Source: Lentinus brumalis (taxonomy: Eukaryota > Basidiomycota > Agaricomycetes > Polyporales > Polyporaceae). From it: a stretch of 64,000 bases of DNA. The stretch is from positions 868,001 through 932,000 of the forward strand of contig MARA01000002.1 of NCBI GenBank assembly GCA_001792895.1, given 5' to 3'. A program made the position numbers and the translations under genes. Position 1 is the stretch's first letter, and the number at the start of each line of letters is the position of its first letter. Under the pieces are notes generated by a model, which had not been told where the DNA came from, made no database searches, and worked only from the letters and a program-made list of their open reading frames with translations. This document shows, piece by piece, positions 24,273 through 36,927 of the stretch.

Positions 24273-24979
24273 CACTTGGTATATATTCATGGTTTCTGAC
24301 GATTCCCCTCCGCAACTCCCGGCCATCCGATTCCCCCATTTCATTCGATCGCTTTGCCTACGCCTGCATCATCGCTTCGAGTCCCTCCTGCTTCTTCGTT
24401 TTCGTTCACAACTGCTCATGTCCCCCATCACGCCCGTTTCGTCTCCACATCTCTCATCTCCATCTCGGTCCCCTCATTACCAACATATCATGCATTTCTC
24501 TGTCCACACGTCGCAATCTCATAGGCTCCTTACCACGTCCTGCATTCACTGTCTATCGTGCATTGTAAGCTAGACCTATTGTGTTATTCAGTATCACTAC
24601 TGGGAATAGCTCGTTTGCTCTCTGCCTGGGGTGTGCACCTCGTGTGCCCGCTTGAACAGCTCGTGTGTGGTTTGGTCGTCGGTAAGTCCGTCGCGCGTGT
24701 GCGGCGCAGCAGTGCGATGCTGTGTGCGCGGAACCGGTGGTATAGCGTGTGGGGTCGCACGTAACGCGACAAGCGAGCATCTGGGTGGCACTTGGCAATG
24801 TTTCTATGGTTTGGGCGCGGGGAGCAGCTGGGTACCTGAGCGCCTCGCCCGCGTCGACTGCAGCTTGGTTGCATGCTCCTCACGCGTCGACTGTCCTTCT
24901 TCTTCCCCTCGCCATCGCAGACGGCATCCAGCATACCCTAGTCCTCTCGTCTGCCAGCTCTGGGCTCCCGTTGTCTGAC
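24273..24979. other. RIM15 3' region and promoter of the UIM gene
   Basis: A 707-bp gap. It is pyrimidine-rich at first, with no gene recognised on either strand. Confidence 0.45.
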
Positions 24980-27308
24980 ATGGCTGCCCCTGGTCCCTGG
25001 GGAGAGCCCGGTGCCTACCCGCCCTATTCCCGCGCCCGTCCTCACTCGCCTTCTGCGCCCATGCGCGTGCATCCCTACGCTGCTCCTGGTGTGCACCCGT
25101 ATGCTGCCCCCGATGTCCAGAGGCACTCGTACCATGGCCAGGCCATGCAGTCGCCTCCATTCCCGGGGTTCTACAGCCCCGCACTCGCTCAGCCACGACC
25201 TGGGACTCCGCCGACCACGGGCTCGCCTCCTGCGTTTCCCCAGCCTCGAATAGGACTCCCCGCAAGCTTGGTGCCGGGGAGAAAGCCCAACTTTGCGGTC
25301 TCTCGCTCTCAGTCGAACGACTACTTCTTTCAGAGCGACCCTGCAGCAGACTTCCACCCTCCGCGACACGCGCAGACTGCTCCCGTCCCCCCGCTCCCTC
25401 GTAAGCCAGACTTCGATCAGCCCCCGTTGCCCCCAAACCTTCGCTGTCACCTACTGCAACAGCTCTTCCGCTCTCTCCACCCTTCAACGGTGCTGCACTG
25501 TATGCTTCTCCCGAGCCTAGTCCCCTCCCCTCTGCCCCTCCGCTCCCACCCTCCCAGCAGCACGAGTCGGAGGAAGATGATGCCATCTTGAATCGCGTTT
25601 TGGAGATGTCTGCGCAGGAGTCTCGATCTACGCAGTCGCACGGGAAGCCGATGCTATCCGAGGAAGAGCAGCTCGCGCGTGCACTCGAGGAGTCTTTACA
25701 GATGAGTTCGGGCTTCCCTGCCTCATCTCCGGACCGACAGCACTCGATCATAACTTCTTCGCCGGAGCAGGGCCCGACCGCTCCGTCGCGACACTCTATC
25801 CCTGATCTTGATATCACCATCGCGTCCTCGAGCCAGAGGGCCGGCCAGCGGGTGGGCGGCGGCTTCCGTGCTGAACAGATCTCCGCGGACGAGGCGCTTG
25901 CTCGACAACTGGCCGAGGAGGAAGAGCGGCTGCTGCAGGAGGAGGAGGAGGAACGGCGGATTGGTGCGACTTCACCCCCTGTACAGACACCACAAGCGAA
26001 GTCCCCCGTGGACGCTGCACCCTCGGAAGTCGATTCACTACCACACTACGACGATGCGGTGTCTTCTCCCCCTGCGGTATCGTCACCGCCCCCATCTTCC
26101 TTCTACAACTCCTCCTTGACGGCCCATCTCCCTGTTGTTGCGAACGGTGCAGGGCCCTCTCGACCTGGGTCTCCTTCGCGCATGACATCACTCAACCGCA
26201 GCATATCCGACAAGCCCGTCCCACCCAGAAGCAGTGTATCTCCCATGGAAAAGCCATTGGGCCGCTCGCAGTCGTGTGGAGAGAGCAACCCAATATCGGC
26301 CAATACTCTCATGGCACCCACAATGTCTGCGGCTTCTTCGACATCAGATCTGCAGGAGGACAAGGACTCCGAATCCCATGCTTCCGGCGTCGAAGTGGTG
26401 CCCAATGCGCAATACGTCGACGCTGAGTTGCTAGCAGGGCTGGGTACGTTATATTTTTCTACCGTCGGGTGCTGTCCTGCTCATTTACTTACCGGTTCAC
26501 GCAGCTATGAACTTCGGCACGCCTCCTATCAGCCCCTCCTTGAAACCGTTCGCGGGCGTTATTCCGAATGTCATTGCGCTGCCCTATGGGCGCACATTGC
26601 CGTTCTACATCAAGGCGCCCAGTTGGCGGAACTTGCTGAAGCTGATGGCAAGACTGAGCGGGACTCGTCTAGAACCGACGATGGAGGCTATGGCAGTAGT
26701 CAAGACAGAGATGAGACTCCGGGTAGTGATATCGTTTGTGAAGGTACGTATCAAATTTACTTCTCAAGTATCAGAGCTAGCCTCATGTGCGCTCGCTTTA
26801 GGTGCACCACGCGTCGAGCGATTGGCACACCATCCTCTATATCACCATCGACCACCCGATACCACCAAATGCTCCCACTGGATGGAAGTACAAGAACGGC
26901 GACACGAGCACCTTGCCTTGGTCGTACACGCTGTCGCAACTGCCGGCGTTCCTCCGCGACGGCGCGGACTCTCCCCTCTCCAAGTTTTACACCATCCCAT
27001 CCACGAACGAGCTGCCGTTCCCCGTTTTGCCGATCAGCTTCCCCAACCTTGCGACCTACCTTGCGACCGCGCTCGAGACGGCGCGTGATGCCATGCATGA
27101 CAGCTCGAGCGGCGTCCGGCGCCTGGCGAAGTATATCGACCAGTTCTACCCGAACGACCGCCCGACGTTCGATGACGGGCCGGAGCGCGGTGGCATGCGG
27201 CAGCGGCTCAAGAATTTCGTCGGCATGGGCAGCAGGCCACAACGCGACCGCAATGCGGACGTATACGAGCTCGTCACGCCCTTCGTGGCCGATGATTTCG
27301 GCCGTTGA
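24980..27308 (+). CDS. Ubiquitin-interacting-motif protein, function unknown
   Basis: It starts MAAPGPWGEPGAYPPYS at 24980. The N-terminal third is Pro-rich and disordered. Then comes a UIM-like helix (AILNRVLEMSAQES), a good UIM (SEEEQLARALEESLQMS, with the Ala and Ser of the consensus) and a degenerate one (DEALARQLAEEEERL). A Ser/Pro-rich linker follows. After an intron near 26444-26504, a folded C-terminal region reads IPNVIALPYGRTLPFYIKAP and WHTILYITIDHP, ending FVADDFGR. Probably a ubiquitin-binding adaptor, perhaps in endocytosis or protein turnover; I recognise no named family. One frame break lies at the C run 25430-25434: the Pro-rich reading before it and the reading after it join only if one base is added. 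Confidence 0.75.
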
Positions 27309-28156
27309 CACATCTCGGCCTCTTTCGCTGTTGTTGTGGGGGCGGCCTCGTTCACAGTCGCTTGTGTCAATGCTTCCCCCCGGTGTGGACATATTCGTAA
27401 TGCCGCGTGTAATGTATGGTTCGATTTCTCTCGCTCCTGTTCGCAGTATATGGATATTCTCATCAGTACTCGTACTCATAGTAACTCCGGTTCTTTGTAT
27501 CGCTACGACGTCTGCTCGCATTGTCACGACCGTTTTATCCTCCTTAGGATCGTCTTTTCTGTTTGCCGTATTTATCCCTTTAGAACACCTTCGGAATACC
27601 CTCCTCCCGTTTGAGGCTCCTACGACCTTCGCACTCCCTGAATGTACGCATATGTACCCGCTGTCATACCTTACACTGTAACGACGAGATGACCAAGTTC
27701 AAGATATCGCTGTTCGCGTTTCACGTCGCATGGGTCCTGCGGCGTTTAATGGGGAACGCCCCCTTCTGGCGTATAACTCCGGTCTCCCGAGTCGGATCGC
27801 CCACTTAGCCTCGCGTTCAGCGGATGACAAGACTACACTGCGGTGTGTGTGCATTGAACGCTAGCTGACATCGTGTCTTATGTATCAAACCACCACGTTC
27901 CTGTGGTGCTGCCCGGATAACTGTCCACGTGTCCCGCAGTGAGAAGATGCAAGGTCTCGGAGTACTGACATCTGACCAGCAACAGGATGTTACCTAACTG
28001 CATGGAGACGAACGACCGTTGAGACAGAGTCACCCTCATCCGAGGAGAGGGTTAAATTACATCGAACCTACTCACTTGCCGGATCGGGTACCGCGGTCTC
28101 TCGTGTAGGCGCCCAATGTATGCTTCTGCCGAACGCGAGGCTTTCCTCCCGCGAAT
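27309..28156. other. Spacer between the UIM gene and RPP1
   Basis: An 848-bp gap. The open frame that crosses its left part is read-through in a non-coding frame. No gene was recognised. Confidence 0.5.
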
Positions 28157-29501
28157 ATGTTTGTCGATCTCAATGTCCCCGTACCCGCTCTGTCAAAACA
28201 GCAGCTGAGCCAAGCTGCATCGAAGAAGGGCAAGGGAAAGCAAGAACAAAGCTCACAGCCTCCTGCTTTTGCCCCCGCCCAAGTCGCCGCCATCGAAAGC
28301 CGGATAGACACGCTCGTACATTGTCAGTAACGCGCTCAGTCGTCGGGCTAACCATTCTGACCGTAGATACGTTAGTAGGATACACCGTTTTTGCGTTCAA
28401 CCAGACCATCGAACGGAAAGTCGACCCGAAGACTTTCGTGAACACGCTTGACCCGCTGTTCGGCCAACTACGCAAACGCGATGGAGTTGTGTATTTGAAG
28501 CGGCTGACGATCGTGCTGGACGAGGAGAGCGAGAAGGGATTTGGGCTGGTGCGTCGTGAATATGCTCCTTACTGACCAACTCGCTCACCCCCTGCTAGAC
28601 AAACGGCAACTCCGCCCTCTTCGCGCCCTACGATCTGCTCGCGCTCGCCCCCACTACTGCCGCCTCCTTCTCCCTCGCATGCCTCACGCATACGCAGCCG
28701 ACTCCTCTAACCACGCACATCATCTCCCTCCCCCTCACGCTGCCTCGCCTCCCGTTCAACCTCAAGCACACACTTGTCCGAGCCGCGCTGAAGAACGGCG
28801 CGGTCTTCGAGATCAACTATGTCGGCGCACTCGGAGGAGAAGGCGACCCTGCACTCACAATACCAAGCGGGAGCGAGAGCGGCGCCGGGGCGAAGAGGAA
28901 CTGGTGGGCCGCCGCGAGGGAGGTCGCGCGTGTGACGAAGGGGAAGGGCATCCTGGTGAGCGGCGGCGTGTACAATGATGCAGACCTGCGAGCGCCGCGC
29001 GACGTGGCCAACTTGTAAGTGTGCTGCGTGCATTCAATCGTCTCCAATGACAGTGGCTGATGGCCCCTTTAGGATTACTGTGCTTGGTGTCGCACAAGAC
29101 GTCGCTCATGACGCCTCGACCAAGGTCCCGCAATCGTTGATCTTGCGAGCCCGTAGGTGCACGGCCTCTCTTTGTACGGCGCTGTCCTTGACAATCGCCT
29201 CGCAGAAACGCGTAAGACCTACCGCGCAGTGTTCTCGGAGCCGAGAGTTGTCATCCCGCAAGGTGCTCCCGCTGCAGAGGCGCAACTGCCAGATGTGGAG
29301 ATGGGCGACAGCGTTCTCCCAGCTTCTACAACGCCAATGGGGACAGCTGCAACGACGCAGCAAGTGGCGCAGAGCGCGACCGTCGAGGGGGCAGCCGGGA
29401 AGAAACGAGCACTTGAGCCATCGGCACAAAAGGGCGGATCTGGTCCGGAAGTCGACGGGGCGAGGAAGAAGAAGAGAAAGAGCAAGGCTTCCCAAGGCTG
29501 A
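28157..29501 (+). CDS. RPP1: RNase P/MRP protein subunit p30 (Rpp1/RPP30)
   Basis: Protein subunit of nuclear RNase P and RNase MRP, acting in tRNA 5' maturation and rRNA processing. It starts at 28157 with the family's typical MFVDLNVPVP. It continues through VGYTVFAFNQTI, YLKRLTIVLDEES, LKNGAVFEINYVGALGG, GKGILVSGGVYNDADLRAPR and DVANLITVLG, the PHP-like TIM-barrel strands of p30. Introns join H-Y at about 28321-28366, L-T in SEKGFGLTNG, and NL-ITVLG near 29017-29072. The C-terminus is Lys-rich (ARKKKRKSKASQG), fitting nuclear or nucleolar localisation. The frame is intact. Confidence 0.93.
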
Positions 29502-30026
29502 CATGAGGTAGCCACTCACGATGAATCAACGTTGCCGCTTCAGCTTTCAGTATCACATCGCAGGAGTGGCGAGTTCTTGACTTCATATCGGTAGGCCCCA
29601 ATGATTGTCAGTTGAGGGCGCACCACGAAAGCGACCCTGAGTTGAGCCAACACGCGAGCCCCTCAGACTTCAGCTGTCTCCCAAGCCCTGACTCACATAG
29701 TTCCTTACCCTCAATGGTCCGTGACCGTGGACTACTGCCAATCGTACCGGGAGGGAGTCAGGTTTCGAACTGGCCCATCGCAATCGAGTCTACAAGCGAT
29801 TTCCGCCCGCCAGTACTCCCGCGCGGGAGTGGAGTCGTGTGCACATACCGTGTAGGCCTACATCAGGCGTATATATTCTCAAGTCTCGACGTAGTTTGCG
29901 TTCCCAGTTTTCAGCACTGAGTACTCGCTAAGCTGAGATCACAGAACGACATAAAAGCGATCAACATAACCCGCACACCTTTTCTTGATCTCGAGCAGTA
30001 TGAGTATGTAAGAGAAATCTCCTCTG
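29502..30026. other. Intergenic
   Basis: 525 bp with no recognised coding content, between RPP1 and the small hypothetical gene. Confidence 0.5.
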
Positions 30027-30605
30027 ATGCTCAATACTGCCGTAGTCAACTCCACTAAAAACCCCCAAGGCCTCAGCGCATGTGAGAAGAAACAGCTCGG
30101 GCTTGCCCCAAGAATTGAGGACGCAAAACTCCGCACCAGGTGGATTCGAGGCCATTGGAATGGGATTCTGACACATTTCTTCAACGGGTATCATCCTCGC
30201 GTTTTCAAGGATCCATCCACCTACTACTTCTTGATGAGGGACAGGGGCGATGTTACGGCGTTTCGGTTTGTCTTCATCGCCCAAGTCAACGACTCTGCGG
30301 ATCTATCCTACGCGGAGAGACGTCAAGCCCTCGACGCAGATATGCGGAAACGCCTGGCGGAGATCAGTTCCGAGTCACTCCTGCAGGTCTTCCACGGGGT
30401 TTCCATCATCGAAACGCGCATGCGGTTCTACTGGTTTGACAAGCGATCAGGTCATATTGCGCCACCAGAGTCCTCGTACATAGAGGACTGGCAAGCGGAC
30501 ATTACAGATGACAAAGGATACGAGGCTCTTGCAACTTTGTCGAGGAGCATTCCCGGAGCCACGAGCGAAGTTGGGGAAAATCCAGAACGATTCAGAAAGC
30601 CCTAG
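30027..30605 (+). CDS. Hypothetical 192-residue protein
   Basis: Single open frame without introns, starting MLNTAVVNSTKNPQGL and ending ENPERFRKP. It contains FHGVSIIETRMRFYWFDKRS followed by a Pro-Pro-Glu segment. This resembles the common basidiomycete pattern of a GVSI.GT.L.FY segment in otherwise unannotated proteins. No signal peptide, membrane segment or catalytic motif is seen. It may be a full small gene or the last exon of a longer one, since no start context was verified. Confidence 0.55.
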   Translation: MLNTAVVNSTKNPQGLSACEKKQLGLAPRIEDAKLRTRWIRGHWNGILTHFFNGYHPRVFKDPSTYYFLMRDRGDVTAFRFVFIAQVNDSADLSYAERRQALDADMRKRLAEISSESLLQVFHGVSIIETRMRFYWFDKRSGHIAPPESSYIEDWQADITDDKGYEALATLSRSIPGATSEVGENPERFRKP

Positions 30606-31744
30606 GTCTGTAACAGACCATTGACATATATAGAGTGCGCATTATCTTCCATTGGGTGAATCCTTACTATTTATGTTCATTCCCCCGTGGACCATCGGCT
30701 ATAGCTGAACTATAGCCAATGTGCGCGTCGCCATCCAGTTCTGCTTGATTCCGCAAGGTTAGTGCCGGATATGATTTGAATCGAAACCTGCGGAGCAGGG
30801 AGGGACATTGAACCAAACTGAACTTCAGTACAAGGCTGACATCTGCGGTGAGGTGGTTTAGGCACTCGCCGCTGTGCGATATACGAGCGCTGACGATTAG
30901 TATCTATACATTAGGTGAGTGATGCTGTGAGGAAAGACTGAGTTGATCACGCTTACTTGCCCAGTGTATTGTCACCAAAGATCACCAGCTGGCCCGAAGC
31001 TATACGCATCGAAGGTTGGCAGATTGCGGATAGTTAAGGCGGCGTGCGACGTGTTGCACAAAGACGTCCGACGACGTCGTCGACACGAAGGACACGAAGG
31101 AGGACGTTAGACAGTATCGGGATGTGCCTGCGACCAGAATGCAGACGCCAATCCGGTTGGAACCCGCTTCGTCGCATGAACTGACGAGGACGTGGCGGGT
31201 CGGGAAGTCTGCTGGGACGTTCACTGGACGCCACACCCGGTCATCTCCATGGCTATGTAGCCCAGTGCCTGCAGCTGGAGTGTAAGTCGGTGGCGATGTG
31301 GTTAACTTAGACGAACCCAGACCTTCACCGTAAATTCGGTCAGCGTGTCTCCGTCTAGCGGTTTCCTTGTTGTGTACTGAAATAGGGATCCTGTCTTGAC
31401 CTACATCACCTCGGCCTCAGCAGTCAGTGTGGTCTGGACGAGAAGGAGTACGCAGATTGGATCGTGAGGCGCTTGGGCATCGCTTTGTCAGAGATTACGT
31501 TCGATCTTATCTGATAAGTCAGGAGGATTACCCAAAGCCGCAGTGCTGCGTCAGGCTGCTGCCGCCGCATACCCCTCGTCGTTCTCGATGATGCTCAACG
31601 TCCTATCATCGGCCACCACGTCGGAAATACTGCCAGACCCACTCGCCAATGCCGAGATCACTCTTATACTCCGAAGAGAGTCCAGCCTTTTGCTAGAATC
31701 CCGCCAGAAACCGCCCCGCAATCTCGCACATTTATCCCACAAAC
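30606..31744. other. 1.1-kb spacer, no gene recognised
   Basis: No open frame of convincing composition on either strand. It probably includes the AIM32 promoter. Confidence 0.5.
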
Positions 31745-33185
31745 ATGAGCGCGTTACGAAGACTTAAGGCATATGCTCTCGGCCACAACCTCGACATGGA
31801 CCAGACCGCCGCACAGCTCCAGGCAGCAGAGGTCCCTGTGTCGGACGCTTCATGCAGAGGCTGCGCAGATCCTTGTGACGAAGGTGAGTACTCTCACGGA
31901 TATTCTTTGGGTGAGTTGCAAACCTTCCCGTCACGCTAGGCCACGATGAGTACCCGAAGTTTGACGTGGATATGGAGACGGAGATGCTCGGGTCGGTCAA
32001 GCCGTACGGACGTCAGGTATGTTTCCCGGAGGATCTCCTGAGCTCATGCCGTTAATCTCTGAGCTAGATAGTCATCTCGACCGGCAAGTCGGACTGGGCC
32101 CGGGAGGTCACCCATGCCAGAGGCTCGCTCGCCGCGTTAGTGTCCGACGTCTCCTCTCCCGGTCTTTTTGGTGGCGGCTCGGGAGGCAAGGACAACGTCG
32201 GCAAGGACAAGAAGCACGAGGACAAGCCCGCGAATGGCGCTGCTAAGCCCGGAATTTCAGGCGTCTTCCCAGCGGACCCCGCCAAGATCCATAAGGTCAC
32301 CATCCTGAATGGCAGCCATCGCACCGTCTCAGAGGACGACGACAAGGAGACCGTGCTCGTCTTCCCCGACTACAAGGTCATCACCGAGGTCGAGAACTCG
32401 CACGCCGGCGCAGAGGAGTTGTGGGAGCACGCTCTGAGCCCGTCGGTGGACCTGCACTCGGTCCCCCACGACGCGAAAGGCACCTCCGTGAAATCATGGA
32501 TCCTCCCCTACGCCTGCGTCATCCTTCTCTGTGCGTCCCCTTCCGTCTCCCGTCCCCCTGCGCCACAACCTTACCTCGTCACCACCCCAATTCACCAGGT
32601 TCGCACAAACGGCGCGACAACCGCTGCGCAATCGCCGCGCCCAAACTGGAGCACTGTACGTCCTCCTGCACCGGTACCCCGTCCACCTACGCTCACACTC
32701 ACTGAATGGCACAGCTCTCACCGTCTCCCTCGAGCGTGAGGGCTGGGAAGTGCACACCCAGGTCGAGGCTCCCACCCTCTCAGGGCCCGCGCTCGAGGAC
32801 GACCCCGTCCTCGCGGGCCTGGCGTCCGACGAAGAGAAGCAGGCGGAGATCGTCCGCCGGCTCCAGAGCGTCGACGCCACGCACGCCGAGCCCAAACGCG
32901 CCCTCATCCTCTACTGCTCGCACATCGGCGGGCACAAGTACGCCGGGAACGTCATCGTGAGTCGCCCGTCTCTCTGCTTAGGCTGTCCCTCGCGGTTCGC
33001 TAAAGTGCATGTGCGCGGTAGATAAATACTCCCCGGGGGCGTCGATTTGGTATGGGCGAGTCACGCCGCACGAGGTCGACGCGATCGTGAAGGAGACGAT
33101 TATCGGGGGCAGGATCCTCCCAGCGCTCCTGCGCGGTGGGATGAACCTGTGCCATCCTGGGCGCAAGAGCCTGAACGATTGGTAG
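31745..33185 (+). CDS. AIM32: Aim32-like sucrase/ferredoxin-fold protein
   Basis: Member of the sucrase/ferredoxin-like family, thioredoxin-fold proteins that can carry a 2Fe-2S cluster; yeast Aim32 is mitochondrial. It starts MSALRRLKAYALGHNLD at 31745. After two introns comes GRQIVISTGKSDWAREVTHA. The conserved motif VILLCSHKRRDNRCAIAAP, assembled over the intron at 32533-32599, and CSHIGGHKYAGNVI supply the cluster or redox residues. The last exon (WYGRVTPHEVDAIV, LNDW end) joins in phase only if one base is added at the G run 33035-33039: the codons from the acceptor and the codons from IWYGR are one base apart. It is convergent with SCH9. Confidence 0.87.
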
Positions 33186-33790
33186 CGTCGGGCCCTTCTG
33201 TCCGTAGACCATACAGTACATTCACACTCTATCGGTACCGCGTACATTCGCTTCAACATGGGACCAGTCGCGAGAGATTCCCGTGGCTTGAGAGTCGGTG
33301 GTATCGAGCACCGCCGATACTACATGATAGCGCGTCTGGACGAAGCAAGGAGATTGAGAAACGTCTTGATTTTAGTACTACATGGATGAAGGTAATTACT
33401 ACACGAGCCCTGGGTGTACAAGGCATATACGTGGATCCGGATGTCGATGGTATACGCGAGTGTACAACATGAGGCATACAGTACGGAACTCGGGGTGAAG
33501 GGGGTTATTCGTACGAAGGGGGTGGCAGGCGGTAGACCTCCGAAAGTCTACATCGACAGCGTCAACGACAACTATAGGTCACGGATGGGTAGGGAAGCGA
33601 CATTGGCCTGATATAGTTAATAAAAGAAAGGGGATGTCCATGGGGTAGCATTGAGAGACGATTGGGCCGCTCTGCCAGCGATTGAGTATAGGGCAGATGG
33701 ACAGATTCGGCGGGCATGCGGGGCGCGTTCACGATGCACGAAGCACGACGACGACGACGACGACGACGAAGAGCGAGCGGTCACTGTCTG
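33186..33790. other. Convergent 3' spacer of AIM32 and SCH9
   Basis: 605 bp between two 3' ends. It contains an (ACG)8 tract at 33745-33768 and no gene. Confidence 0.5.
33745..33768 (+). repeat. (ACG)8 microsatellite
   Basis: Eight perfect ACG units just downstream of the SCH9 stop codon. Confidence 0.85.
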
Positions 33791-36762
33791 TCATACATGC
33801 ATATCGTCGTCGAACCCATCAAACGCGTCCCCGCCTCTCCGCCTGCTCTTCGCATACCGCCCCGCCGGCTCTTCGCTGTCCACCTCGTCGTCCGTCGTCG
33901 GGTACGCGCTCTCGGGCTCCTCCTCCTCCGCCTCCGCCTCCTTCTCCGCGAGCAGCCCCGCGGGCGGCGGCACGATCGACTCGCCGTGGTACGTGAACCC
34001 GCGGAAGTTCTCCTGCACGCTGTTCGTCAGCGGCGGCACCTCGTCCCGCTTCTTCTTCGACTTTGCGATCTCGATGCCCTGCACGGGCGCGGGGCCAGGA
34101 CGGTCCGCGCCCGGGCGGTCCGAGCCGAGGGGCCCGTTCGGCATGTGCACCGTCCCGTTCACGCTCGAGGAGAGCGTCACCCAGTCCGGCGACGGGTCCG
34201 ACTCCTCGAACGCCATCTCCTGGATCCCGATCTCCGCCATGTTCGCGGACGTGAACTCGGGGTCGAAGTTCGCGACGGACTCGTCCGACTCGACGACGGG
34301 CTTGAAGGGGGGCGTCACTTGCTTCTTGTACAGCGCGTCCCAGTCGATGGTCTTGAAGAACGGGTGCTCCTTCAGCTCCGCGGCGTCCCGCTGAGCGCCG
34401 AGACGGTGCTTGGGATTCCGGTTGAGCAGCTGAAAAGGTGATCTCACATCTCAGTTGCTGATCTGGCGCTGCGCATGACGCTCACTTACCCCCTTCACGA
34501 ACTGTTTGCCGTCCTCGTTAATGACGCCCTTGGGGAACTTGATCTTGCCGAAGCAGATATTCTTGTACATCTGCTGCGTGTCCTCGGCGTAGAATGGACT
34601 CCATCCGCAGCACATCTCGAAGAGGAGGACACCGAGACTCCAGAAATCGACCAGCTTCGAGTACCCGTGCTCGTCCAGGAGCACTTCGGGGGCGAGGTAT
34701 TCCGTTGTACCGCAGAACGTGTTCGTGAGCTCGTCTGACCGGAGGTCCGGTTTCGACAGACCGAAATCGCAGAGTGCGACGTGGCCGGTAGCATCGAGCA
34801 GGATGTTCTCGGGCTTCAAGTCACTACGCCCAGAGTGAGCCACGCTGCCCGCCTCCACGAACGCACCAGGAAACTTACCGATATACAATATCGTACTTGT
34901 GCAGGTGCTCGAGAGCGAGGATCAGCTCGGCAACGTAGAACCGCGCCCGCTCCTCGCTGAACCGCGTCTCCTTCTGCAGATGCCAGAACAGCTCGCCGCC
35001 GCTCTTGAAGTCCGTGACGAGGTACAGGTCCGTTTCTGTCTGGAAGGAGAACTTGAGGCCGACGAGGAAGGGGCATTCCAGGGAACGTTGCAGGATCTTG
35101 CGCTCGCCAATCGTGTGCGCAACCTCCTTCTTCTCGATGATCTCGCGTTTGGAGAGGACCTTCATGGCGTAGATGCGCTTCGTGTCGCGTTTCCGGACCT
35201 GGAACACCCGGCCAAACGTGCCGCGGCCGATGAGCTTGAGGAACTCGAAATCTCGCGGTGTGAGCGCGCGCTTCGTCTATGGCATGACATTTGGCGATGG
35301 ATGGCATCGGAATCGGATGTCGTCGGGTGTCGCGTAGTAAGTCGAGATCGTGGGAACGGTGGGGGATACGCGATCGGTAGTCGAAGAACCCGGGGGAAAG
35401 CGAGGCGGAACGTGGTCAGAGACGAGGAACGCGACAGCTGCGCGGATCATGTGCGCACCTTGTTAGCCTCGAACGTAATCTGCACTCTCATCTCTCCGGT
35501 GACGGTCTCGCTCTCGAACGGCTGTAGCCTACACACGCAGTATGATTGGTTCGGGATTGCGCGAACATGACGACCCGAGAGATAGCACAGGGCGCACAGA
35601 AAATTTTGCAAGATGGGCACGGTCAGAGATGCTGAGCTTGAGACGGACAACCTGTGTGCACTCACTTGTACCATTGGTCCACGGTGTGGTCGTGGACTAG
35701 TGCGGGCTTGATCTGGAGGGTACCCAGGAAGGCATGCTCTGACAAGGATCGGTCGTATACGCTGAAGGTGATGACGGACTGCTCCGAAGTGACATCGCTG
35801 TGCAAGATGAGCAACCGGGGTGAGAGAGAGACGGAAGTAGTGAGCACTCACAAGGAGACCTCGTGCTTCCAGACGGGATTGTGGGCATTGATGCGAGAGC
35901 CCAGCAAGTGCGAGAGCTGGGACTTACCGGAGCCCAGCGAGGAGGACGGAGTCGCCTGCGCGCTAGCTCGCCCGCTGGAGCCGCCGCTTCCCGCCCGGCC
36001 GTTCGCGTTGCGCTTGTTGCTTATCGCACCGAGGGCAGACAAGGCAGTGGACGACGGATTGCGCGAGAGGGTGCTGGTGGCAACACCCTTCACCTCCTTG
36101 TCGTCCTCGCCGGTGGGGTCGCGCGAGACGAACTCGTTCTGCTCGAACTGCACGACGACGTAGGGACGCGAGGCCGAGGAGCGCACGTTGAGACCGCGGG
36201 CCTGGATGAGCTTGACGTGGATTTGGCCCTTGGATGGGCCGGATGTGTGTATCGATGACGAGGCGGAAGTGCCGGTGGATGCGGGGGTGTTCCTGCCGGT
36301 GCCCTTGGGCGCAGAAGACGAGCCGGAAGAGGACGAAGAGCCTGCTGAACCGGGCTGCTTGGAGGACTGACGCTTTGGCGGAGGTGGCTGCTGCATGCTG
36401 AAGACGGGCGCATTAAGAGAGAGGCTGGTTGTTGGGAGAGCGGACGGAAGCGGCGTCGCGGAGGGCGTCAAGGGGCCTAATTGGGACGGAGGCTCGGGGC
36501 CATTGACGGCGGGCTGGGCTGGGCCACCGAATATGGACGGAGACAGGGCGTGTGTGTGCGTGTTGAGCAGGTGGTGGTGGTACGGCGGGGGATGCTGGCT
36601 GACGGGCGTCGTTGCGGGCTGCTGCTGCTGCTGCTGCTGCGTCGACTGGGGCTGCGTCGAAATTTGCAGCTGAGGGACGTCGAACGGATTCTTGCGCTCC
36701 TGGCCATTGGGACCTGCGCGGGGAGTGAGATCGGCCGGATTGGAGGGCCAGAACTTGAGCAT
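33791..36762 (-). CDS. SCH9: Sch9-type AGC kinase with C2 domain
   Basis: AGC kinase downstream of TORC1 that controls growth, ribosome biogenesis and quiescence. It starts MLKFWPSNPADLTPRAG at 36762. A polyQ tract (about residues 40-47) and Pro/Ser-rich sequence precede a C2 domain (GQIHVKLIQARGLNV, RPYVVVQFEQNEF, VYDRSLSEHAFLGTLQI) split by introns. The kinase has IGRGTFGRVFQV, YAMKVLSKREI, DLKPENILLD, CDFGLSKPD and the activation loop TNTFCGTTEYLAPEV. The hydrophobic motif FRGFTY, the TORC1-type site in this family, is near the C-terminus. The tail is acidic and ends FDGFDDDMHV. A long intron (about 190 nt) separates the C2 and kinase exons. The frame is intact. Confidence 0.94.
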
Positions 36763-36927
36763 GATCGGCGACGGGAGCAGGGGCTAATATGCAGAGAAGG
36801 CGTAAGGTCAAGGTCTGCGTTATGTACACTCGCTTCGAATGGCTAGTCGTCATCGCTTTCCATTCCATGCTCCACCCGCCCGAGTCCCGAGTCCGACTCT
36901 ATTCCCAAGACGATACATCTCTGCACA

